Shown: positions 1 through 7,772, counted from the stretch's first letter. The stretch is DNA of 14,583 nt from Acidobacteriaceae bacterium (GCA_031296355.1 JARLFX010000394.1:1-14583), one strand, 5' to 3'. Numbers and translations are program-made. The notes: a model not told the origin generated them from the sequence alone.

Positions 1-426
1 CCCTACTACAACTACAACCGCGACGGCGCCATGCGCTTCGACGGCAACTTCGGCAAGCTGCCCAACTACGAGCCCAACTCGTTTGGCGCGCCGAAGGAAG
101 ACGCGAAGTACAAGGACCGCCCGCTGGCGCTGCACTCTGACAAGGCAGCACGCTACAACCACCACGACGGTAACGATGATTACACCCAGGCCGGCGATCT
201 CTTCCGCCTCTTCGACGAGACCGAGAAGAACGCGCTGGCAGCGAACATCGCCGGCTCGCTCGGCCAGACGCCGCTGCGTATCCAGAAGCTGACGCTGTCG
301 CACCTGGCCAAGTGCGATCCTGACTACGCCGCCCGTGTAGCCAGGGCGCTGCCCGGCAACGAGCATCCTGAATGGGCGCACGGACCGAACGAGGCAGAAT
401 CCTCCAAGCGCAAGCCCGAAAAATAA
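1..426 (+). CDS. Catalase, C-terminal part (5' truncated by window edge)
   Basis: This is the last 141 codons of a haem catalase, which converts hydrogen peroxide to water and oxygen. The frame is open from base 1 and ends at TAA 424-426. The visible protein carries the hallmark of small-subunit monofunctional catalases: an NYNRDGAMR stretch, then NYEPNSF, then a C-terminal helical region with DDYTQAGDLFRLF and a run resembling the usual NIAGSLGQ. The haem pocket and catalytic His/Asn lie upstream of the window and cannot be checked. The C-terminus ends soon after the helical domain, as in small-subunit enzymes, with no flavodoxin-like extension. The tail is Glu/Lys-rich. Known: this family is cytoplasmic and used in peroxide defence. 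Inferred: the gene is the last of its transcript, because a strong hairpin follows 4 bases after the stop. The subtype is less certain than the family. Confidence 0.93.
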   Translation, partial: PYYNYNRDGAMRFDGNFGKLPNYEPNSFGAPKEDAKYKDRPLALHSDKAARYNHHDGNDDYTQAGDLFRLFDETEKNALAANIAGSLGQTPLRIQKLTLSHLAKCDPDYAARVARALPGNEHPEWAHGPNEAESSKRKPEK

Positions 427-430
427 GCCA

Positions 431-459
431 GGAAAGCCGGGTCGCGAACCCGGCTTTCC
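431..459 (+). terminator. Hairpin terminator after the catalase gene
   Basis: A perfect 12-bp stem (431-442 with 448-459, GGAAAGCCGGGT / ACCCGGCTTTCC) closes a 5-base CGCGA loop, 4 bases after the catalase stop. Only a broken T-rich stretch (464-473) follows, so it is a good hairpin with a weak U-tract. Confidence 0.75.
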
Positions 460-480
460 GCATCTAATCTTTAATACTCC

Positions 481-516
481 GGCCTACCTTTTGCACTTCC
501 CCGCAGAAGGTAGGCC
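481..516. repeat. 10-bp inverted repeat in the catalase/lipoprotein spacer
   Basis: GGCCTACCTT (481-490) is exactly complementary to AAGGTAGGCC (507-516) around a 16-base loop. It lies 22 bases beyond the catalase terminator and is followed by ATTCCCTTTTTGGG. It may be a second terminator-type hairpin or a protein site. The sequence alone does not decide. Confidence 0.5.
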
Positions 517-588
517 ATTCCCTTTTTGGGCTGGTTTCTCTCCGCAGCACCCAAACACCCATTCGCATCGTCTAAAAAACATCCCCAC

Positions 589-612
589 AGCGGCAGGCAT
601 GACCCTGCCGCT
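589..612. promoter_or_regulatory. 9-bp inverted repeat upstream of the propeller lipoprotein
   Basis: AGCGGCAGG (589-597) and CCTGCCGCT (604-612) form a perfect inverted repeat with a 6-base loop. It ends 42 bases before the start codon at 655 and runs into TACAAT (612-617), which could be a -10 element. No convincing -35 is seen. It could be an operator or a hairpin in the leader. Confidence 0.35.
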
Positions 613-654
613 ACAATCGATATGCTGGTCAATCCGCAAAAGCAGGGAAGAATC

Positions 655-1896
655 ATGAGCATCCGCACCACGTTACGTAGCCGGCAGAGCGCATTCCGCA
701 TCCTCGCGCTCTGCGTTGCCCTCGCCTCCACGGCTCTGCTCAGCGGGTGCGGCGCGTTCTTCCACGCTGTCACCACCACGACGACGACCAATAGCGGCAC
801 TGGCTACGATCTGGTCTATGCTGGCAAAAACGGTAGCAGCACGTTTGTTGGATACACGATGAGCAGCACCACCGGCAACCTCACCGCCGTCAGCGGCTCT
901 CCCTACAGCATTGCTTCTGTGCCGCTCACCATGGCCATCACCCCCGCCAACACCTATCTCTACGTCGGTACGGCAGCGGGTATCTACGGTTACAGCATCG
1001 CCGCTGGCGGAGCATTAACCGCGCTCAATAGCGGTTCTGCCCTGGCTACTGGCCTCGCTAATAGCCCGGCCAGCCTGGATATTTCTGCTGATGGCAATTT
1101 TCTGGCCGTGCTCACCAATAACTACATCACCAGCGGCACCGCGACCATATACATCTACCAGATCGCTTCTTCCACCGGACTGCTGACTTCGAACGGTGGC
1201 TCCGCCACTGTCACCATTGGTACCAGCGCACTTGTACATACCGTGAAGTTCTCACCTAACGAGGATCTAATCGTCACCGCTCTCGGCAGTGCCGGAACGG
1301 ACGTCTATAGCTTCAACTCATCCAGCGGTGCGATCTCAGCGCTGCCCGTTTCCACCGCACCCGCGCCCACGGGAACGGCGAGCGATAACGCGGCCATTTT
1401 CAGCTATGACGGAGCGACCCTCTACATCGTCCGTGGCAGCGGTGCATCGCTGCTGCTGGCCTACCCCATCGCTGCTACCACCGGAACTATCACTACCACC
1501 GCCGGTAGTACAGGCTCCTATACCCTGGGAAATAGTCCCAGTACGATCACGCTGAACAAATCCACCGCTTCGTCGCCCTATCTCTACGTCACCAACGCGG
1601 GCGATGGCAGCATCAGCGGGTTCAAGATCAGCTCTACGTCATCCGTTGTGCTCACGGCGTTGCCCAAATCGCCGTACAGCACGCTGGGCACGACGCCCTA
1701 TTCGATAGGGTATGACAACACTGGAACCTACATGCTCACTATGAACCAGACTGGCTCGCCTGACCTTTTGGAATACACCATTGACACCACCAGCGCTACC
1801 GCTGGCCAGCTGTACGTCACTGCCAGTGTTAACACCGGACTTAGCATCTCCAGTGGCACCGTGGGCCCGGGCATCACCATGGTGACCACGCACTAG
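655..1896 (+). CDS. Beta-propeller lipoprotein of the lactonase-like family
   Basis: The predicted product is a 413-residue exported protein. Residues 1-32 form a lipoprotein signal: basic start, hydrophobic core and lipobox LSGC, with Cys32 the likely lipidated residue. A Thr run (about 40-45) follows. The rest is Ser/Thr/Gly-rich and repeats blade-like units such as YLYVG, LYVTNAGDGSISGF and YDLVYAGKNGSST, each with alternating strands. This is the pattern of seven-bladed YVTN/lactonase-type (6-phosphogluconolactonase-like) propellers. I see no catalytic motif that would prove lactonase activity, so a binding or surface role is equally possible. The ATG at 655 was chosen over an upstream in-frame ATG at 526 because AGGGAAG lies just before it and the signal peptide begins there. 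The gene stands alone between two hairpins upstream and the SH3 lipoprotein gene 66 bases downstream. Confidence 0.8.
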   Translation: MSIRTTLRSRQSAFRILALCVALASTALLSGCGAFFHAVTTTTTTNSGTGYDLVYAGKNGSSTFVGYTMSSTTGNLTAVSGSPYSIASVPLTMAITPANTYLYVGTAAGIYGYSIAAGGALTALNSGSALATGLANSPASLDISADGNFLAVLTNNYITSGTATIYIYQIASSTGLLTSNGGSATVTIGTSALVHTVKFSPNEDLIVTALGSAGTDVYSFNSSSGAISALPVSTAPAPTGTASDNAAIFSYDGATLYIVRGSGASLLLAYPIAATTGTITTTAGSTGSYTLGNSPSTITLNKSTASSPYLYVTNAGDGSISGFKISSTSSVVLTALPKSPYSTLGTTPYSIGYDNTGTYMLTMNQTGSPDLLEYTIDTTSATAGQLYVTASVNTGLSISSGTVGPGITMVTTH

Positions 1897-1962
1897 CACC
1901 ATATCTGGCACTCCCGCGCCGCTGTGCGGGCTGCTATCCTCTCACTACGCATCTCATCCGTT

Positions 1963-3231
1963 ATGCGTAATGATTTACTTGCGAACACCAGAGAGGCCAC
2001 ACCGCAGTTGCCGTCCTATCGTTCCGCATGTCGCGCGTTGCTCCTGTTCCTGCTCGGGCCGCTGCTTCTGGGCCTGGCGGGGTGTTCGCGCCTGCACCAC
2101 AAGCCTGCTGCAAACTTCGTCTACGTCACCGCCAAACAGGCTTACCTGCGCGACCGCATCGCCGCGGTCAGCACCCGCACGGCCACCGTCACCAACGGCC
2201 AGCGCCTGCAGATTCTGCAAACCGGCCGCCACACCCTGCAGGTGAAGACAGACAAGGGCGAGATCGGCTGGATCAAGGAAGCAGAGGTCGCGCCGGGGCA
2301 GATCGCTGAAGATTTTGACGCCCTGAAGCGCGCCCATGCGTCTGACGCGGTTGTGGCCACGGCCTCTGTCCGCGACGAAGTGTCGATGCACATCGCTCCC
2401 GGCCGCGAGACCAACAAGCTCTACCTGCTGCAGGAAGGCGACAAGCTGAAGCTGCTGCAGCGCGCCACGCTGGCCAAATCGGCCCTGCCCATCGCTGCGC
2501 CGAAGAAGATTCAGAAGCCCGCCCCACCGCCCGCCGCTCCTGCGCCTGCTGCTGCCCCAGCTACTCCTGCTCAAGCCACGGGCACGCCCGCGCCAGACGC
2601 CAACACCCCGCCACCCATCATGGAAGACTGGTGGCTGGTGCGCGATGCGCAGGGCCGCACCGGATGGATCTACTCGCGCATGATGGATGTGGATTCGCCC
2701 GACGTGCTCACGCGCTATGCGGAGAACCAGCGCGTAGTCAGCGCCGCCATCCTCACCACCATCAACGACCCTGACGCCGAAGCGGCAGACAAGAATATCC
2801 CGGTCTACGTGGTGGCCTATGCGCCGTACAAGGCGGGCCTGCCGTATGACTTTGACCAGGTCCGCGTCTTCACCTGGAACAAGACCAAGCACCGCTACGA
2901 GACCGCCTACCGTGAGCGCAACATGGAGGGCTTCCTTCCGCTGGTAACTGGCACGCAGTCGCTGGACGCGGTGAAAGACGTGAAGCTCGCTGGCTCCATC
3001 GGCACCGGGCCATTGCCCATCTTCAAGTACAAGGTGCTCTCCGGCGATGCTGGGCCGATCTTCGTTGACCCAGTCACCGGCGTCCCCAAACCGGGGCAGT
3101 TGATCGAGAAGGATTTCCGCCTGGAAGGGAACTACGTCCGCCGCATTTTGCTCCCTGGGCAGAGCACCACCACGCCGCAGGCGCACCCTGAGCCTCCGCC
3201 GGAGAAGAAGCCGGGTAAGAAGAAGCGGTAG
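1963..3231 (+). CDS. SH3-like domain lipoprotein with Pro/Ala linker
   Basis: The product is a 422-residue lipoprotein with a hydrophobic stretch (about 25-40) and lipobox LAGC (Cys41). Two bacterial SH3-like modules are visible. The first is at about 52-111, ending in the typical GEIGWIKEAEV. The second begins at about 131, is split by a Pro/Ala-rich linker (about 181-218), and finishes with DWWLVRDAQGRTGWIYSRMM (about 222-241). A C-terminal region without a recognised domain follows, and the tail is Pro/Lys-rich. Known: SH3b modules often bind cell-wall peptides or act as assembly domains in the periplasm. The specific role here is unknown. The start is uncertain. ATG 1963 has no clear Shine-Dalgarno, while TTG 2008 has GAGAGG 11 bases upstream and would give a more typical signal length. 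An in-frame GTG at 1924 is less likely. The gene converges on the next gene with 5 bases between the stops. Confidence 0.78.
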   Translation: MRNDLLANTREATPQLPSYRSACRALLLFLLGPLLLGLAGCSRLHHKPAANFVYVTAKQAYLRDRIAAVSTRTATVTNGQRLQILQTGRHTLQVKTDKGEIGWIKEAEVAPGQIAEDFDALKRAHASDAVVATASVRDEVSMHIAPGRETNKLYLLQEGDKLKLLQRATLAKSALPIAAPKKIQKPAPPPAAPAPAAAPATPAQATGTPAPDANTPPPIMEDWWLVRDAQGRTGWIYSRMMDVDSPDVLTRYAENQRVVSAAILTTINDPDAEAADKNIPVYVVAYAPYKAGLPYDFDQVRVFTWNKTKHRYETAYRERNMEGFLPLVTGTQSLDAVKDVKLAGSIGTGPLPIFKYKVLSGDAGPIFVDPVTGVPKPGQLIEKDFRLEGNYVRRILLPGQSTTTPQAHPEPPPEKKPGKKKR

Positions 3232-3236
3232 TCGCT

Positions 3237-4250
3237 CTACTGCATGAGCAGAAACCCGATCCGCACTTCCTTCGACGGCACAAAATCCTTAACGTGCGAC
3301 ACAAAGTGCGTAGCATCCATCTTCGTTACCGCGCCATCCCAGCAGAAGCTCACCAGATCACCCTTGCTCGGCTTCTCTACGATCAGTGTGAAGTCCTCAA
3401 TTGGCCGCTTCCACGCATTCGCCGTCGTCAGAATGAAATCGACATATTCCAGCCCAATATACCGGCCACCCTCCGCCGGTTGTTTCAGGGCATTGCTTGC
3501 AGCTGACTTCAGTACGCCGCTATCCGGGCACAACGATAGCAATATCCCCGCATCCCACTTTTGGTAATCAGCCAATGTCGATTCCTGATGATGCAGGAGT
3601 GTGTCATAAATCTTCCCCTCAATCTGCATGAAGCCGATTGCTGGCGTATATGTGTGCGCGATATGCACAATGGAGTGCGCCGGAAAGGTTTGGCTCCAGT
3701 AATACTTCTTCTCTACTGTCCAAAGTGCCATATCGCTGTAGCTGTCTTGTTGAACCAGCCCCATATCAATCAATCGCTTTTGTTCAGCTTTTGGTAAGTG
3801 TCGAATATCCCGGCAGATAGAGTTCTTCTCATCCATGTGACCAAAGCTGAGCATGTCGATATGGTCGCGCCGTAGAAGTTCTGTTACATCTTCTTTGCCT
3901 AGAAATGCTTTGGCCTGGATCTGGAAGCTAACGGGTTTGCCTTCGATTGTCAGCTTGAAGTCGTCAAAGCGAGCGTCCTCCCGGCCGTCCATGGTGGGGC
4001 CGTCCCCATAGCTCGGTATCGGGAAGGCTACTTCGGTTGTAATGTTCTGGTCGGTATCGTTGCGGAACTCGTACTGGACCGCCACTTGCTTCAGCCCAAT
4101 GGTCAGCACTTCCTTCGACATGGCGATGCGCGGCTCGCGTTTTGCGACCAGTCCGCCCATGGCAACCGCGACCGCCGTATCATCCGCGTGCGCACAAACC
4201 GCAATGCATAGCCCTGCCGCCAACACTGTGACAATCAGCCTTTTTCTCAT
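3237..4250 (-). CDS. Secreted DUF4424-like protein
   Basis: The product has 337 residues and a cleavable signal peptide: basic MRKR, a hydrophobic core, and an AHA site at about 20-22. The mature N-terminus resembles DUF4424 proteins, with a GGLVAKREPRIAMSKEVLTI stretch (about 32-51) followed by VQYEFRNDTDQNITTEVAFP (about 54-73), the family's hallmark layout. The function of this family is not known to me and I assign none. The ATG at 4250 starts the signal peptide. The frame stays open a further 73 codons upstream, but that stretch is Arg/Cys/Trp-rich and overlaps the aminotransferase gene, so it is not coding. The gene follows the aminotransferase by 25 bases on the same strand, so the two are probably co-transcribed. 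It is visibly richer in A/T than its neighbours, which may mark relaxed codon use or transfer. Confidence 0.75.
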   Translation of the reverse strand: MRKRLIVTVLAAGLCIAVCAHADDTAVAVAMGGLVAKREPRIAMSKEVLTIGLKQVAVQYEFRNDTDQNITTEVAFPIPSYGDGPTMDGREDARFDDFKLTIEGKPVSFQIQAKAFLGKEDVTELLRRDHIDMLSFGHMDEKNSICRDIRHLPKAEQKRLIDMGLVQQDSYSDMALWTVEKKYYWSQTFPAHSIVHIAHTYTPAIGFMQIEGKIYDTLLHHQESTLADYQKWDAGILLSLCPDSGVLKSAASNALKQPAEGGRYIGLEYVDFILTTANAWKRPIEDFTLIVEKPSKGDLVSFCWDGAVTKMDATHFVSHVKDFVPSKEVRIGFLLMQ

Positions 4251-4275
4251 GGCTGGAATTCTCGCATAGACGCGG

Positions 4276-5448
4276 CTACGCGCTATAAAATTCCGCCACC
4301 GCCGCCACCACAATCTCCTGCTCGTCTTCGCGCAGTTCGGCATACATCGGCAGAGCCAGCACCTCTTCTGCCGCGCGTTCGCTCTCCGGGAAATCACCGC
4401 GCTTGTAGCCCAGCACCTGCAACGACTCCTGCAGATGCAGCGGCACAGGATAGTAAACCTCCGTGCCAATCTTCCGCGCCGTCAGAAACTCGCGCAGCTC
4501 GTTGCGCCGCGAAGCCCGCACCACGTACTGGTGGAAGACGTGCTCGCCGCGTGAATCGACGAAGGGAAGCACCACGCCCTCGGCGTCATCGCCATCCTTG
4601 CGCGCCAGTCCGGCTTTGCGAAAGAGCGCGTCATAGTTCGCCGCCAGCTTCTGCCGCGCGGCAGTCCACTCTGCAATGAACTCCAGTTTCACCAGCAGCA
4701 CCGCGGCCTGCATGGTATCGAGCCGCGAGTTCCAGCCCACCTCATCGTGGTAGTAGCGCCGCCGCATGCCGTGCGCGCGCAGCATGCGCATGCGCTCGGC
4801 CAGCTCGCCATCATCGGTAGTGGTCATGCCGGCGTCGCCCATCGCGCTCAGGTTTTTGGTGGGATAGAAACTGAAGGCCGCCGCATCGCCCAGCGAGCCC
4901 GCGTGGTGCCCCTTCCACGTCGCGCCAAAGGCCTGCGCCGCGTCTTCGATCAGCAGAATGCTGTGCTCGGCCTGTAGCGCGCCAAAGGCGTCCCAGTCAG
5001 CGCACTGGCCGTAGAGATGCACCGGCATCACCGCTTTTACCGCCTTGCGCTCAATGGCTTTTTCGCAGAGCTGCGCGCTCAGGTTGAAGGTCTTCGGCTC
5101 GATATCGGCCAGCACCGGCGTTGCCCCCGCCCGCAGGATGGAGCTCACCGTGGCGAAGAAGCTGAAGGGGGTGGTCAGCACCCGGTCGCCGGGGCCAATG
5201 CCGGCCGCGGCCAGCGCCAGCCACAGGGCGTCTGTGCCCGAAGCGCAGCCCACGGCAAACGCCGTGCCGCAGGCTTTGGCCGCATGCGACTCAAAAACAG
5301 CTACTTCCGCCCCCAGGATGAAGTGCTGGCTGTCGCAGACTTTGGTGATGGCTTCCAGCAGTCGCGGCCGCAGCCGGGCATACTGCCGCGAAAAATCGAG
5401 CATAGGTACAGCGGGTGTCGAGACTTTTTCCACGCTTTCATCGTACAT
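4276..5448 (-). CDS. DegT/DnrJ/EryC1/StrS-family PLP aminotransferase
   Basis: The product is a 390-residue cytoplasmic PLP enzyme of the sugar-aminotransferase type, which usually moves an amino group from glutamate to a keto-sugar nucleotide. The family landmarks are in order. GCASGTDAL (67-75) is the cofactor phosphate loop. LIEDAAQAFG (166-175) carries the Asp that contacts the PLP ring nitrogen. FYPTKNL (194-200) holds Lys198, the expected internal aldimine lysine. GWNSRLDTMQAA (238-249) is the usual substrate and dimer segment. The C-terminus has YYPVPLHLQ (332-340) and ALPMYAEL (365-372). The length is normal for the family. The ATG at 5448 was chosen by length. A second ATG at 5403, beginning MLDFSRQY, is the alternative, and neither has a strong Shine-Dalgarno. 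No other cell-surface sugar genes lie nearby, so the substrate cannot be guessed. A DUF4424-like gene follows in the same direction. Confidence 0.9.
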   Translation of the reverse strand: MYDESVEKVSTPAVPMLDFSRQYARLRPRLLEAITKVCDSQHFILGAEVAVFESHAAKACGTAFAVGCASGTDALWLALAAAGIGPGDRVLTTPFSFFATVSSILRAGATPVLADIEPKTFNLSAQLCEKAIERKAVKAVMPVHLYGQCADWDAFGALQAEHSILLIEDAAQAFGATWKGHHAGSLGDAAAFSFYPTKNLSAMGDAGMTTTDDGELAERMRMLRAHGMRRRYYHDEVGWNSRLDTMQAAVLLVKLEFIAEWTAARQKLAANYDALFRKAGLARKDGDDAEGVVLPFVDSRGEHVFHQYVVRASRRNELREFLTARKIGTEVYYPVPLHLQESLQVLGYKRGDFPESERAAEEVLALPMYAELREDEQEIVVAAVAEFYSA

Positions 5449-5511
5449 CCATGCAGGCGCACGGTTCGCTATGCTCCTCTGCGCCCATACGCCGCAGGCA
5501 GCCCCGCAGAC

Positions 5512-5540
5512 TTGAAATATGGCGGCAATACTCGTATCGT
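5512..5540 (+). promoter_or_regulatory. Candidate sigma-70-type promoter for hfq-hflX
   Basis: TTGAAA (5512-5517) and TATCGT (5535-5540) are separated by exactly 17 bases in the 197-base divergent spacer. The -35 matches 5 of 6 consensus bases and the -10 matches 4 of 6. This would give an hfq leader of about 100 bases. Confidence 0.35.
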
Positions 5541-5645
5541 AGGACTTCCTCCGCAACTGTGAGGGCTGTCCGTACTGCATAACTTTTACCTCGTATTCTT
5601 TGCACTTTGCACCACCCGAAGCCAGACAGGAGATCGGCGATTCCC

Positions 5646-5933
5646 ATGGAAAATAAATCCGCGCAAAACATTCAGGACACTTTTCTTAACACTGTCCGCA
5701 AAGATAAAAGCCCTATCACCATTTACCTGGTCAGCGGCGTCAAGCTCACCGGCAAGATCCGCTCGTTCGACAAGTACTCCGTGCTGCTTGAGAACAACAA
5801 TCAGGAACAGCTCATCTTCAAGCACGCGATCTCAACGGTCGTGAGCGGGCGCGCCGGCTTTACCGAAACTCGCCCCCACGCCTCGGCGGCCGTCGCAAGT
5901 GCATCCAGCGCGTCGACTGAAGCTGCTTCCTAG
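5646..5933 (+). CDS. hfq: RNA chaperone Hfq
   Basis: This is a 95-residue Sm-like hexameric protein that helps small RNAs pair with mRNAs. The Sm1 part reads [10 protein letters not shown] followed by [20 protein letters not shown], and the Sm2 part is [13 protein letters not shown]. The usual YKHAIST reads FKHAIST here, a conservative change that keeps the Lys-His pair of the proximal RNA-binding pore. The C-terminal tail (about 70-95) is short, Ala/Ser-rich and probably disordered. ATG 5646 was chosen because it starts the Hfq core and has AGGAGA at 5628-5633. An in-frame start at 5607 adds a non-conserved leader. hflX follows in the same frame, separated only by the TAG and four codons. 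The hfq-hflX order is also that of E. coli. Confidence 0.95.
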   Translation: MENKSAQNIQDTFLNTVRKDKSPITIYLVSGVKLTGKIRSFDKYSVLLENNNQEQLIFKHAISTVVSGRAGFTETRPHASAAVASASSASTEAAS

Positions 5934-5945
5934 GCGCTAAGCGCA

Positions 5946-7430
5946 TTGCCCCATACTCCATCCAGCCTCGGTCACAACCCACCGCGTAAACCTGCGGCCG
6001 GTCCGGCTGAGCGCCAGACGCCGCCGCGCGTTCGCGGCACGCACAGCCGCAGCGGCAACTCGACGGACAATCGCGAGCGCGCCATCCTGATCGCGGTGGA
6101 GTTCACCAGCCACACCCGCGCCCGGCTCACCACATCGGCCATGCTGGCGCGCACGGCCGCTGCGCTCCGCGCCGGTGAAGATGACGACCTCACAGCGGAC
6201 GATGTAATCCCCGCTGCGCCTGCTGCGTCGCTGGACTTTGAAGCCGCTGTCGAAGAGTTTCAGGAGCTGGCACGCTCCGCCGGAGCCCGCATCATGGAGA
6301 CCATGGTGCAGCGCCGCGCCAAGCCCGACCCCGCCACGCTGGTCGGCCTGGGCAAGGTGGAGGAGATCATCGCCGCCATCGCCGCGCACAACGCGCAGGT
6401 GGTGCTCTTCGATCACGATCTCTCGCCCTCGCAACTCCGCAATCTGGACGAGCACTTGCCCTGCCGCGTGATCGACCGCACCCAGCTCATTCTGGATATC
6501 TTTGCCGGCCACGCCCGCACCCGCGAAGGCCAGCTCCAGGTAGAGCTTGCCCAGCTTGAATACCAGCTTCCGCGGCTGGCCGGACGCGGCAAGGCCATGT
6601 CGCAGCTTGGCGGCGGCATCGGCACCCGCGGTCCCGGCGAAACCAAGCTCGAAACCGATCGCCGCCTCATCCACCGCCGCCTCGATCACCTGAAGATGCA
6701 GCTGGAGAAGGTGCGCAGCATCCGCCGCCAGCAGCGCCAGCGCCGCGAATCCGCGCCCGTCGCCACCGTCGCTCTGGTGGGCTATACCAACGCAGGGAAG
6801 TCCACGCTCTTCAACGCCATTACCAGCGCGGGCGTGCTCGAATCGTCGCGCATGTTCGCCACGCTCGACCCCAAGCTGCACCAGTTGCGCCTGCCCTCGC
6901 GCCGCAAGATCCTGCTGTCAGACACGGTCGGCTTTATCCGCAACCTCCCGCACACGCTCGTCACCAGCTTCCGCGCCACGCTGGAAGAGGTGGAGCGCGC
7001 CGAGCTTCTGCTGCACGTCCGCGACGCCTCCAGCCCGATGATGGATGCGCAGAAAGCGGAAGTAGAAAAAGTTCTCGGCGAGCTTGAGGTCAACGCGACG
7101 CAGACCATCGAGGTCTTCAACAAGATCGACCTGCTGCCGCCACACGAGCGCGAGACGCTTGAGCACACTGCCGGAGCGAAAGCTGCGCTGGTAAGCGGCC
7201 TGACCGGCGAAGGCGTGAAGGCTCTGTTGCAGCAGATTGACGACGCACTCATCGCCGACCCCATCCGCAAGGCCACGCTGCGCATTCCGCAATCCGAAGG
7301 CAGTGTGCTGGCGGCGCTGGAGGCGGGCGGCGTGATCGAGTCGACGCGCTTCGAGGGCAACCTGACCTACGTCACGCTGCGCGCACCGGCCTCATTGCTG
7401 GGCCGCTACCGCCGCTTTCTGGAAAAATAA
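5946..7430 (+). CDS. hflX: Ribosome-associated GTPase HflX
   Basis: HflX binds and splits stalled or stressed 70S ribosomes, using GTP. The product has 494 residues against about 426 in E. coli, the excess being mostly an N-terminal Pro/Arg-rich leader (1-42). The HflX domain begins at [11 protein letters not shown] (43-53) and includes GLGKVEEI (134-141) and the family signature [15 protein letters not shown] (222-236). The G-domain motifs are intact: G1 GYTNAGKS (279-286), G3 DTVGF (326-330), G4 NKID (392-395) and G5-like SGLTGEG (417-423). The first possible start after the upstream TAG is TTG 5946, 12 bases after hfq ends. No ATG occurs in frame before codon 66, which would be inside the conserved domain. 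The start therefore appears to be TTG with a weak Shine-Dalgarno, consistent with translational coupling to hfq. Confidence 0.93.
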   Translation: MPHTPSSLGHNPPRKPAAGPAERQTPPRVRGTHSRSGNSTDNRERAILIAVEFTSHTRARLTTSAMLARTAAALRAGEDDDLTADDVIPAAPAASLDFEAAVEEFQELARSAGARIMETMVQRRAKPDPATLVGLGKVEEIIAAIAAHNAQVVLFDHDLSPSQLRNLDEHLPCRVIDRTQLILDIFAGHARTREGQLQVELAQLEYQLPRLAGRGKAMSQLGGGIGTRGPGETKLETDRRLIHRRLDHLKMQLEKVRSIRRQQRQRRESAPVATVALVGYTNAGKSTLFNAITSAGVLESSRMFATLDPKLHQLRLPSRRKILLSDTVGFIRNLPHTLVTSFRATLEEVERAELLLHVRDASSPMMDAQKAEVEKVLGELEVNATQTIEVFNKIDLLPPHERETLEHTAGAKAALVSGLTGEGVKALLQQIDDALIADPIRKATLRIPQSEGSVLAALEAGGVIESTRFEGNLTYVTLRAPASLLGRYRRFLEK

Positions 7431-7636
7431 TTTCGTCACAGCAAGTCTCGGACTCATCGCGTAAGCAAGGAGAGGACGGGCGCAGTTAGAAGGCTTGCGG
7501 CTTTCGTATTTGCTCGCGAAGCGAGCCATCCGCCGTGCGCGCAGCACCCAGACGCACGACAGGCCGCCTGTCGGGAGCGGAGGTTGCTGTCCCAAAGCAC
7601 GCGGCCTGAATTGACCCTGAACCGGGTCCAGGTAGT
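7424..7636 (-). ncRNA. Candidate structured small RNA, antisense to the hflX 3' edge
   Basis: A strong promoter-like pair at 7643-7670 would start a minus-strand transcript near 7636. That transcript would contain, in order, GACCC/GGGTC, CGACAGG/CCTGTCG and GCTCGC/GCGAGC hairpins and a short GAGTC/GACTT hairpin (7443-7455). It would then reach a U-rich stretch (complement of 7424-7433), 9 to 12 bases past the last hairpin. This is not a textbook terminator, so the 3' end is a guess. I looked for signature motifs of RNase P, tmRNA and SRP RNA and saw none, and no convincing 6S RNA likeness. Confidence 0.25.
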
Positions 7637-7642
7637 GGTTCA

Positions 7643-7670
7643 ATTCTAGGCTTCCCCTATCCAAAGTCAA
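7643..7670 (-). promoter_or_regulatory. Candidate minus-strand promoter in the hflX/atp spacer
   Basis: Read on the minus strand, TTGACT (7670-7665) and TAGAAT (7648-7643) are 16 bases apart. Each matches 5 of 6 sigma-70 consensus bases. No protein gene lies in that direction, only the structured stretch and the end of hflX. The -10 overlaps one arm of the GAATTGA/TCAATTC repeat. Confidence 0.4.
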
Positions 7671-7739
7671 GCCAAACTCAGCCGTGTTTGCTGTTTATTT
7701 ACAATTGCATCAAACCCGCGTCAAGTATGGGCCTTGCGT

Positions 7740-7769
7740 TTGACACCTATTTTTGCGTCTGCTAAAAAT
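7740..7769 (+). promoter_or_regulatory. Likely promoter of the ATP synthase operon
   Basis: A perfect -35 hexamer TTGACA (7740-7745) is followed after 17 bases by TAAAAA (7763-7768), a 4-of-6 match to the -10. Transcription would begin near 7775, leaving a leader of about 80 bases before the b' gene. It is the best plus-strand promoter-like site in the spacer. Confidence 0.6.
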
Positions 7770-7772
7770 AGG
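7746..7772. promoter_or_regulatory. Perfect 9-bp inverted repeat inside the atp promoter (operator candidate)
   Basis: CCTATTTTT (7746-7754) and AAAAATAGG (7764-7772) are exact complements around a 9-base centre. The left arm starts right after the -35 and the right arm covers the -10. A dimeric regulator bound here would block RNA polymerase. The regulator is unknown. Confidence 0.45.

Noticed and set aside
526..654. Upstream start (ATG 526) for the propeller lipoprotein
   Set aside because: It would put 43 polar residues before the signal peptide and run through a perfect inverted repeat. ATG 655 has a Shine-Dalgarno.
1913..1930. CCCGC/GCGGG hairpin as a terminator of the propeller gene
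   Set aside because: It has only 5 bp, an 8-base loop and no T-tract, which is easily found by chance in G+C-rich DNA.
1975..3186. Long minus-strand open frame (about 400 codons) opposite the SH3 lipoprotein gene
   Set aside because: The translation is Gly/Arg/Val-rich with no domain, and the plus strand encodes a clear lipoprotein. It is a by-product of high G+C codon use.
4251..4469. N-terminal extension of the DUF4424-like protein up to 4469
   Set aside because: The extra residues are Arg/Cys/Trp-rich and lie out of frame within the aminotransferase gene. The signal peptide starts at 4250.
7424..7636. RNase P RNA, tmRNA or SRP RNA in the structured spacer
   Set aside because: None of the conserved core motifs I know for these RNAs is present on either strand.
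7634..7650. tRNA-like T-loop (GGTTCAATTC)
   Set aside because: The flanking bases do not make a 5-bp T stem (two of five pairs fail), and no anticodon or acceptor arm is found upstream.
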